This document shows, piece by piece, positions 58,759 through 64,000 of a DNA stretch of 64,000 nt. The stretch is from positions 39,088-103,087 of the forward strand of contig NZ_KI421429.1 of assembly GCF_000472505.1 (NCBI RefSeq), read 5' to 3'. The translations under genes and the position numbers were made by a program. The notes below the pieces were generated by a model. The model was given only the letters and a program-made list of their open reading frames with translations, was not told the DNA's origin and did not search any database. The stretch's first letter is position 1. Every line of letters begins with the position of its first letter. The DNA comes from Luteimonas sp. J29 (GTDB lineage: Bacteria; Pseudomonadota; Gammaproteobacteria; Xanthomonadales; Xanthomonadaceae).

Positions 58759-59018
58759 GGCCGCACCACCACGATCTCGCCGGTGGCCGGGAACCGCATG
58801 CCCAGGCGCGTGCGCGCCACCTGGTCGATGCGGTTGCTCTCCGCCCACGTGGCCTGCTCGAGCTGGAGCCGGCCGAACTCGATGTCCAGCTCGTCGCGCT
58901 CGCGCTCGAGCCGGGTCAGCTGCACGTACAGTTCGCGGTGCTGGTGGCGCGCGTGCACCACGCCGATCGCGGTGATCACGTTGGCCACGACCAGCACGAT
59001 GATGGCCAGGCGCATCAT
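58755..59018 (-). CDS. ftsL: Divisome protein FtsL
   Basis: An 87-aa bitopic protein: transmembrane helix (about 4-22, [18 protein letters not shown]) and a periplasmic coiled coil ([22 protein letters not shown] in part), ending in a family-like [17 protein letters not shown]. It forms FtsQLB and activates FtsWI. Two adjacent ATGs exist; 59018 gives the 4-nt overlap with rsmH seen across the operon. Confidence 0.93.
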   Translation of the reverse strand: MMRLAIIVLVVANVITAIGVVHARHQHRELYVQLTRLERERDELDIEFGRLQLEQATWAESNRIDQVARTRLGMRFPATGEIVVVRP

Positions 59019-59974
59019 GGACGCGCCTCCTGCGCCGCCGGGAGCTTCTCGGCCACGCGCAGCACCGCGCTGCGGGCGCGCGGGTTGGCGGCCAGCTCGC
59101 GCTCGTCCGCCTTCCGGGCCGCGCCCACCGCGCGCAGGGTCGGCGCGAAGCCGGTGGCCTCGGGCAGGCGGCGGTTGCCCGGCGGCGCCTTGGCGCGCGC
59201 GGCGATGAACTGCTTGACGATGCGGTCCTCGAGCGAATGGAAGCTGATCACCGCCAGCCGCCCGCCCGGGCGCAGCGCGTCGTGGGCCGCGTCGAGGCCG
59301 CGCTCGAGGTCCTCGAGCTCGCGGTTGACGTGGATCCGGATCGCCTGGAACGAGCGCGTGGCCGGGTGGGTGTCGCTGCGGCCGCGAGGCACGACCGAGG
59401 CGATCAGCTCGGCCAGTTCGGCGGTGCGGGTGAGCGGACGTTCGCGGCGGCGGGCGACGATCGCGCGCGCGATCCGCCGGCTCATCCGCTCCTCGCCGTA
59501 GGTCCACAGCACGTCGGCGATCTCGCGCTCGTCGGCGCGCGCCAGCCACTGCGCCGCGCTCTCGCCGGAATCGGGGTCCATGCGCATGTCGAGCGGGCCG
59601 TCCTTGCCAAAGCTGAAACCGCGCTCGGCGACGTCGAGCTGCGGCGAGGACACGCCCAGGTCGAGCAGCACGCCGTCGAGGCCCTGGCGGGCCAGGTCCC
59701 ACGCGCCCATGTCGGCGAAGCTGCCGCGGCGGATCGCGACGCGCGCGTCGGCGCCGAACGCGCGCCCGGCCTCCGCAATCGCTTCGGGATCCTTGTCCAT
59801 CAGCAGCAGCCTGCCTCCGCTACCCAACCGCTCCAGCACGCCGCGCGCGTGGCCTCCGCGCCCGAACGTGCCATCCAGGTAGGTTCCGTCCTCCAGCACC
59901 CGCAGCCCTTCCATGACCTGCTCGAACATCACCGGAAGGTGCGCGGACCGGGCTTCCGCGCGCCCCTCCGTCAC
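59015..59974 (-). CDS. rsmH: 16S rRNA m4C1402 methyltransferase RsmH (MraW)
   Basis: A 319-aa SAM enzyme methylating N4 of C1402 in 16S rRNA. Motifs: [30 protein letters not shown] (SAM motif I), [37 protein letters not shown] and [14 protein letters not shown]. It starts with GTG at 59974, overlapping the mraZ stop by 4 nt (GTGA); no ATG is suitable. Confidence 0.98.
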   Translation of the reverse strand: MTEGRAEARSAHLPVMFEQVMEGLRVLEDGTYLDGTFGRGGHARGVLERLGSGGRLLLMDKDPEAIAEAGRAFGADARVAIRRGSFADMGAWDLARQGLDGVLLDLGVSSPQLDVAERGFSFGKDGPLDMRMDPDSGESAAQWLARADEREIADVLWTYGEERMSRRIARAIVARRRERPLTRTAELAELIASVVPRGRSDTHPATRSFQAIRIHVNRELEDLERGLDAAHDALRPGGRLAVISFHSLEDRIVKQFIAARAKAPPGNRRLPEATGFAPTLRAVGAARKADERELAANPRARSAVLRVAEKLPAAQEARP

Positions 59975-60417
59975 AGCTGCAGCTCGACCAGGTCGTCGCC
60001 CAGGTCCGCGTCGCCAAGCGTCTGCCGGATCTGCGCGAGGTGCGCCTGCTCGCTCCAGAGCTCGAACTTCTCGCCCATGCCCACCAGTACCGCCTTCTTC
60101 TCGATGCCGACCGCGTTGCGGTGGCTGGCGGGGATGCCGATGCGGCCGTTGGCGTCGGGCTCGACGAAGGTGGCCGCGCCGACCAGCTTGAGCTGCAGCT
60201 GGCGGTTGACCGAACGGGTGCGCGGGAGCGCGTTGACCTGGTCGCGCACGCGCTCCCACACCGGGTAGGGATAGATGTAGAGGCTGCCGGACTCGAACGG
60301 GTTGTAGGTCACCACCAGGCGGTTGCCGCCGACGTCGGCCACGAGGTCCCGGTAACTGGTCGGGATCGCCAGCCGGCCCTTGTCGTCGATCGTGATGGCG
60401 TTTTCGCCCTGGAACAC
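59971..60417 (-). CDS. mraZ: Transcriptional regulator MraZ
   Basis: A 148-aa AbrB-fold DNA-binding protein with the two tandem MraZ motifs [14 protein letters not shown] and [13 protein letters not shown]. It represses the mra/dcw operon in E. coli by binding direct repeats before its own gene. GTG at 60417 is chosen: it gives (M)[14 protein letters not shown], which aligns with E. coli MFRGATLVNLDSKGR; a TTG one codon upstream is less likely. Its candidate operator with four 10-bp-spaced boxes lies 50-84 bp upstream. Confidence 0.96.
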   Translation of the reverse strand: MFQGENAITIDDKGRLAIPTSYRDLVADVGGNRLVVTYNPFESGSLYIYPYPVWERVRDQVNALPRTRSVNRQLQLKLVGAATFVEPDANGRIGIPASHRNAVGIEKKAVLVGMGEKFELWSEQAHLAQIRQTLGDADLGDDLVELQL

Positions 60418-60466
60418 CAATGCCTGCCCGGAGGTGCCCGTCTTCGGCGGGCTTCAGACCTGGAAA

Positions 60467-60501
60467 ACCACAAAAAACCCGGTTTCCCCACGAAGCGCCA
60501 C
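60467..60501 (-). promoter_or_regulatory. MraZ operator: four boxes at exact 10-bp spacing
   Basis: On the minus strand, boxes GTGGC (60497-60501), GTGGG (60487-60491), CGGGT (60477-60481) and GTGGT (60467-60471) recur every 10 bp. Direct TGGG-type repeats with 5-nt spacers are the established MraZ target. The first box overlaps the predicted -10 element, which fits autorepression. Confidence 0.75.
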
Positions 60502-60528
60502 CTTATGACCCGTCCGTAACGATGTCAA
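60500..60528 (-). promoter_or_regulatory. mra (dcw) operon promoter
   Basis: On the minus strand, TTGACA (plus coordinates 60523-60528), a 17-bp spacer and TAAGGT (60500-60505). The -35 is perfect and the -10 weak. The transcription start would be near 60493, giving a leader of about 75 bases to the mraZ GTG. Confidence 0.65.
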
Positions 60529-60564
60529 CAGCTTTGCCGTCGAAATTTCATTAATCGGGTCAAT

Positions 60565-60635
60565 AACTTGCGTGACACTTCACGAAGTTGCTCAAGGCTT
60601 ATCCACAAGATGCTGATAAGTCTCAAATTTTGAGA
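60565..60635. promoter_or_regulatory. Inverted repeats between mraZ and the arsR gene
   Basis: Repeat 1: AACTT-G-CGTGA (60565-60575) with TCACG-AAGTT (60580-60589) around CACT. Repeat 2: TCTCAAA-T-TTTGAGA (60621-60635), perfect. Both are in an AT-rich island. They may be operators or weak terminators between divergent units; no T-run follows. Confidence 0.4.
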
Positions 60636-60727
60636 ATCGGCCCTTTGCAGCCCCTGCACGGGCCGCCCCCAGGGGCGCAACGCAGCTGCATGCTGCGTCG
60701 CAGCAACGGCCATTGTAAACCTCTCGG

Positions 60728-60777
60728 TTGACATTTGCGGCGCAGCGGCGGATATTCAACCGCATGATTGAATATCC
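60728..60777 (+). promoter_or_regulatory. Promoter and operator over the arsR-type start codon
   Basis: TTGACA (60728-60733), 17-bp spacer, GATATT (60751-60756). A perfect 10-bp inverted repeat, GGATATTCAA (60750-60759) and TTGAATATCC (60768-60777), covers the -10 and the ATG (60764). The expected transcription start falls at about 60763-60764, so the mRNA may be leaderless. This is the geometry of an autorepressed ArsR-family gene. Confidence 0.75.
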
Positions 60778-61141
60778 CTCCCGGCTCGACGGCGTGTTCC
60801 ACGCCCTGTCCGACCCCACCCGGCGCGCGATGCTGGCCGCCCTGGCCGGCGGCGAGCGCAGCGTGGGCGAACTGGCCGCGCCGTTCGACATGTCGCTGGC
60901 CGCCGCGTCCAAGCACATCCGCACCCTCGAGCGCGCCGGGCTGGTCCGGCGCACGGTCCAGGGGCGCACCCATCGCTGCGCCCTCGATCCCGGCCCGCTG
61001 GCCGAGGCCGACGCCTGGCTGCGCCGCTACGCCAGGTTCTGGAGCGCGCGCCTGGACGCCCTCGAATCCCTGCTCCGCGACGGCGATCCCGACGATCCCG
61101 CCACCCTCCCCCCCAACGACCCAGGAGAACCCGAGCCATGA
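60764..61141 (+). CDS. ArsR-family transcriptional regulator
   Basis: A 125-aa winged-helix regulator: FHALSDPTRRAMLAALAGGERSVGELAAPF followed by MSLAAASKHIRTLERAGLV (recognition helix) and VRRTVQGRTHRCAL (wing), each shown in part. No metal-binding CxC pair is seen, so it is not of the metal-sensing type; it belongs to the subgroup paired with SRPBCC/AHSA1 proteins. The stop overlaps the SRPBCC start (ATGA, 61138-61141). No Shine-Dalgarno precedes the ATG, in line with a leaderless mRNA. Confidence 0.93.
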   Translation: MIEYPSRLDGVFHALSDPTRRAMLAALAGGERSVGELAAPFDMSLAAASKHIRTLERAGLVRRTVQGRTHRCALDPGPLAEADAWLRRYARFWSARLDALESLLRDGDPDDPATLPPNDPGEPEP

Positions 61142-61683
61142 GCGATCACGGCACCCTCGTCGCATCCGGCACCCTGCGATTCCGGCGCCGCCTGCCCGGC
61201 CCCGTCGAACGCGTCTGGGCCTACCTCACCGAACCGGACAAGCGCCGCCGCTGGCTGGCCGGCGGCCCGATGGACCTGCGCCCCGGCGGCGCCGTCGAAC
61301 TGCGTTTCCGCAATGCCGAGCTCGCGCGCGACGACGATCCGGCGCCGGACAGGTACCGCGAGGCCGGCAATGCCGGCACGGTCCGGGGAGACATCGTGCG
61401 CTGCGAGCCGCCACGCCTGCTCGCCTTCACCTGGGGGAGTGCAGCGGATGCGCCGGAACCGGCCTCGGAAGTCACCATCGAACTCGAACCCGATGGCGAC
61501 GACGTGCTGCTGACGCTCACCCACCAGCGCCTTGCCGAGGGCGCGCAGACACTTGCCGTCGCCGGCGGCTGGCACACCCACCTCGACATCCTCGGCGACG
61601 TGTTGCGCGGCGACGAACCGCGTCCGTTCTGGCGCACCCACGCGCGGGTCGAAGCCGAGTGCGCGGCGCGCGGCCTGGGTTGA
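61138..61683 (+). CDS. SRPBCC (AHSA1-like) protein
   Basis: A 181-aa START-like fold protein: LPGPVERVWAYLTEPDKRRRWLAGG at the N-terminus, LRPGGAVELRFRN, then PPRLLAFTWG and VLLTLTHQRL, and a C-terminal GGWHTHLDILGDVL helix. Such proteins bind hydrophobic ligands; most are uncharacterised. The tight pairing with an ArsR-type regulator suggests that its ligand, or the compound it handles, is sensed by that regulator. The ligand is unknown. Confidence 0.88.
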   Translation: MSDHGTLVASGTLRFRRRLPGPVERVWAYLTEPDKRRRWLAGGPMDLRPGGAVELRFRNAELARDDDPAPDRYREAGNAGTVRGDIVRCEPPRLLAFTWGSAADAPEPASEVTIELEPDGDDVLLTLTHQRLAEGAQTLAVAGGWHTHLDILGDVLRGDEPRPFWRTHARVEAECAARGLG

Positions 61684-61951
61684 CGATGCGCATGCGCGCT
61701 GCCGTCGGCCGCATCGCCGGCGACGGCGCGACTGCATTCCACTAGACTGCCCGGCATCGGAAGGCCCATCGGGCGCGCGCAGCGATGCTGCCACCACGTC
61801 CCGGCGGTGCGGGAACCAGCGTTCCACGCCCAGCGGCATGGCGAGAATTGTCATCCATGCCCATCCGGCTGGCAGTGTCCACCGTCGTGCCAGCGCCGGG
61901 CACCCCAACTGCAGGCCAGGCGTCGGAGTGGTCGCGTCCATCGAAGAAGGT

Positions 61952-62325
61952 GGCGGAGCCGGCCTGTAAGCCGGGTTCTGTCGTGGACAGCCATTCATCT
62001 GGGCGCACCGTCACCGGTGCGCTCGAGCAACCTACCCGGAGACGCCGCGGGCCACGGCACTGCCTCCCTATTTGGTCTTGCTCCCGGTGGGGTTTGCCGT
62101 GCCGGCCTGTTGCCAGGCTCGCGGTGCGCTCTTACCGCACCATTTCACCCTTGCCCGCACCCTGCCGTCCGGAGACGGCCGGGCCGCTGGCGGTATCTTT
62201 CTGTTGCACTTTCCGTCGGCTCGCGCCGCCCAGGCGTTACCTGGCACCGTGCCCTGTGGAGCCCGGACTTTCCTCGGCATCGTTCCGCGAGGGAGCGACG
62301 ACGCGGCTGTCCGGCCGACTCCGCC
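61952..62325 (-). ncRNA. rnpB: RNase P RNA, bacterial class A
   Basis: The catalytic RNA that removes tRNA 5' leaders. On the minus strand the hallmark GAGGAAAGTCCGGGCTCC and, near the 3' end, ATGGCTGTCC and ACAGAACCCGGCTTAC are present. The ends are set by helix P1: the 5' GGCGGAGTCGGCC pairs with the 3' GGCCGGCTCCGCC over 13 bp (one G-U pair), giving about 374 nt, normal for class A. Confidence 0.95.
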
Positions 62326-62331
62326 GCGGCG

Positions 62332-62359
62332 ATTGTCGCACGACGCGGGACGGTACCAA
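62332..62359 (-). promoter_or_regulatory. Candidate rnpB promoter
   Basis: On the minus strand, TTGGTA (plus 62354-62359), 16-bp spacer and GACAAT (62332-62337), each 4 of 6 to consensus. The implied start is within a base or two of the P1-defined 5' end at 62325. Confidence 0.5.
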
Positions 62360-62465
62360 TCGCTCGCAGCGAAAAAGGGCCAATCGATGGTGTTCAGCGT
62401 AGTGAAAGGCTGATGACGACGCAGCGTTCTATCCTCGGTGCGGGCTCCGCTCTCCCCCACTGCCG

Positions 62466-64000
62466 ATGACGTCCCCCCTGCGTCGAGGCGGGCTGCGCAC
62501 GCTTGCTGCGCTCCATGGCCGCCTCCTGTTCCTCGCTGGACTCGCCGCCGCCTACTGGCTGGGCCTGTTCGGCTTCGCCCTGCCTGACGGCGAGGGCGCC
62601 GGCCGCACCCTGGTGCGGATGGCCGGCAACATCGTCGAACTCTGGTTCATCGGCCTGCTGCTGGCCGGCTGCATGCGCATGGCCGCACGCGGACGCGCAC
62701 GTCCGGCGTGGCTGGCGCTGTGCTGGGCGATCGCCGGCCTCGCCTGCGCCGGCTACCTGGTCCAGGCGTACTCGCTGCACATCTCCGGCAATTTCCTGAC
62801 CGCGCTGGCGCTGCAGAACGGCGACTCGGCGCAGTTCCTCTTCTCGAAGCGGCTGATGCTCGCGGTCGCGCTGGCGCTGCTGTGGTGGCTTGCGTTCTGC
62901 TGGTCGACGCTGCTGCCGCGGCCCGCGCAGGCGCCACGTCCGCTCAACGGCGAGTGGCTGCGCCGCGGGGCCTATGCCGGCAGCCTCGGCATCGCGATGC
63001 TGCTCGTGGCCTATCTCGCCACGCTGCAGCGCAAGGCCCCCGCGCTCGAGCCCGGGTTCCGGCAGACGCCGCTGGCCGCGCTCGCGGTCGCGGCGTACGA
63101 CGCATCGCAGGCCGCCCCCGACGCGTCTTCCGGGGCGGTCGCGGTGGACGTCGAGGCGTGCTTCGCCTGGCCGGCGCAGCACGAGGAGTTCCCGTTCCAG
63201 AAGAACGAGATCTACCGCGAGCGGCTGGCGCGCGCGCCCGACGCGCCACCGGGGCGGCCGAACATGATCGTGCTGATGTCCGAGGGCGTGTCGGCACGCA
63301 TGCTCGGCGCCTACGGCGGCGAGTATCCCGGACTCACGCCGAACTTCGACCGCGTCGCCGCCGAGTCGATGCGCGTGGACAACTACTTCAACCACACCGC
63401 GGCCACCTACCGCGGCGTCGGCGGCCAGATGACCTCGGGCCTCATGGCCTCGGGAGGCGCGGGACAGAACGGATGGGAGCGCGTGCCCGATCCCAACGCG
63501 CTCACCACCACCCGCCGGCAGACGGTCCCTGCGCTGCTTTCGGCCGCCGGCTGGGAGACGTTCTTCCTCGCGCCGCACCCGGAGACCAAGCCGTTCATCC
63601 TGATGCTGCGCTCGATCGGGTTCGGCCAGGTCTACTCGCGCCACACCATCGGCTCGGACCTGCTCGGGCGCGAACTCCCGCTGCGCGGGCGCACCGCCGC
63701 GATCGAGGACCAGAGCCTGTTCGAAGGCCTGCAGGCGCTGCTGGAACGGCGCCTGCAAAGCGGCGAAGACAAGCCGTTCTTCATCATGCTCTACAACATC
63801 GGCACCCACGCCATGATCCCGCCGGGACCGGTGCGCTACGCCGGGCACGACAATCCGGTGCTGGACAAGCTGCACAACTACGACGCGGCGTTCGGGCAGT
63901 TCCTGGACTGGTTCGACCGCAGCCCGTACGCGCGCGACACGATCCTCGTCGTCACCGCCGACCATTCCACCTATCCGGAGCCGGCCTACCGCAAGGTCGC
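62466..64000 (+). CDS. LTA-synthase-like sulfatase-family membrane protein (3' end outside window)
   Basis: The first 511 codons of a protein with four or five N-terminal transmembrane helices (to about residue 195) and an external alkaline-phosphatase-fold domain: NMIVLMSEGVSARMLGAYGGEYPG, then NHTAATYRGVGGQMTSG (expected Thr nucleophile region), LYNIGTHAM and VVTADHSTYPEP with metal-binding Asp/His. This is the pattern of LTA synthase/OpgB-type phosphoglycerol or phosphoethanolamine transferases. In a Gram-negative the acceptor is probably a periplasmic glycan or lipid A; that is inference. The ATG at 62466 lacks a clear ribosome site. The frame is still open at the window edge. Confidence 0.8.
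   Translation, partial: MTSPLRRGGLRTLAALHGRLLFLAGLAAAYWLGLFGFALPDGEGAGRTLVRMAGNIVELWFIGLLLAGCMRMAARGRARPAWLALCWAIAGLACAGYLVQAYSLHISGNFLTALALQNGDSAQFLFSKRLMLAVALALLWWLAFCWSTLLPRPAQAPRPLNGEWLRRGAYAGSLGIAMLLVAYLATLQRKAPALEPGFRQTPLAALAVAAYDASQAAPDASSGAVAVDVEACFAWPAQHEEFPFQKNEIYRERLARAPDAPPGRPNMIVLMSEGVSARMLGAYGGEYPGLTPNFDRVAAESMRVDNYFNHTAATYRGVGGQMTSGLMASGGAGQNGWERVPDPNALTTTRRQTVPALLSAAGWETFFLAPHPETKPFILMLRSIGFGQVYSRHTIGSDLLGRELPLRGRTAAIEDQSLFEGLQALLERRLQSGEDKPFFIMLYNIGTHAMIPPGPVRYAGHDNPVLDKLHNYDAAFGQFLDWFDRSPYARDTILVVTADHSTYPEPAYRKV

Overview
The window is a GC-rich chromosomal segment of a gammaproteobacterium, most likely of the Lysobacteraceae/Xanthomonadaceae (Lysobacter/Luteimonas type). 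Reasons: the sucD-sucC / pilS-pilR / pilA / pilB-pilC-pilD-coaE order, the lpxC-dciA-M23 peptidase-secA neighbourhood, TonB-dependent receptors, and a division and cell-wall (dcw) cluster without murD. The genus call is inference.

Layout. 1-11.2 kb: clpB, a DUF4166 protein, an NCS2-type permease, and two divergently arranged TonB-dependent receptors with a DUF3574 lipoprotein. 11.2-16.1 kb: pgeF-rluD, divergent from bamD, then nadE. 16.2-17.0 kb: a small DUF559 nuclease gene between two near-identical direct repeats of about 160 bp. 17.1-24.2 kb: sucCD, pilS-pilR and two tandem short pilin genes, each with a sigma-54-type promoter. 24.3-32.3 kb: a locus with shifted base composition between pilA and pilB. 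It holds a multi-membrane GT-C-like protein and an opposite-strand operon (GT2, a 23-codon mini-ORF, GT4, an LPG-synthase-like membrane protein, a methyltransferase, an ATP-grasp ligase, murI), joined almost throughout by 4-nt stop/start overlaps. 32.5-39.3 kb: pilB, pilC, pilD, coaE and a Nudix/ThiE-like fusion. 39.6-45.6 kb: secA, an M23 peptidase, dciA, lpxC. 45.7-60.4 kb: the dcw cluster (mraZ, rsmH, ftsL, ftsI, murE, murF, mraY, ftsW, murC, ddlB, ftsQ, ftsA, ftsZ), read on the minus strand with 1-11 nt overlaps down to ftsA. 60.7-64 kb: an ArsR/SRPBCC pair, the RNase P RNA gene, and the start of an LTA-synthase-like sulfatase.

A GC-rich palindrome family (arms CCCTCCCCCGC and GCGGGGGAGGG plus a one-sided G/C-rich tail) occurs about 33 times. 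Most copies are in inverted pairs at gene junctions. One pair sits in frame inside pgeF and adds about 147 residues, including a natural ([10 protein letters not shown])n stretch. None lies between 43.0 and 64.0 kb.

How the genes work together. PilS/PilR with sigma-54 should drive the pilins, PilD processes them, and PilB/PilC assemble the pilus; the GT-C protein may modify pilin. The dcw block makes lipid II precursors and the divisome, but murD and murG are missing from it, while a glutamate racemase gene sits in the accessory glycan operon. The strongest candidates for something undescribed are (a) the palindrome family with its repeat-flanked DUF559 nuclease and its in-frame exonisation in pgeF, and (b) the murI/ATP-grasp/glycosyltransferase operon inside the pil locus.
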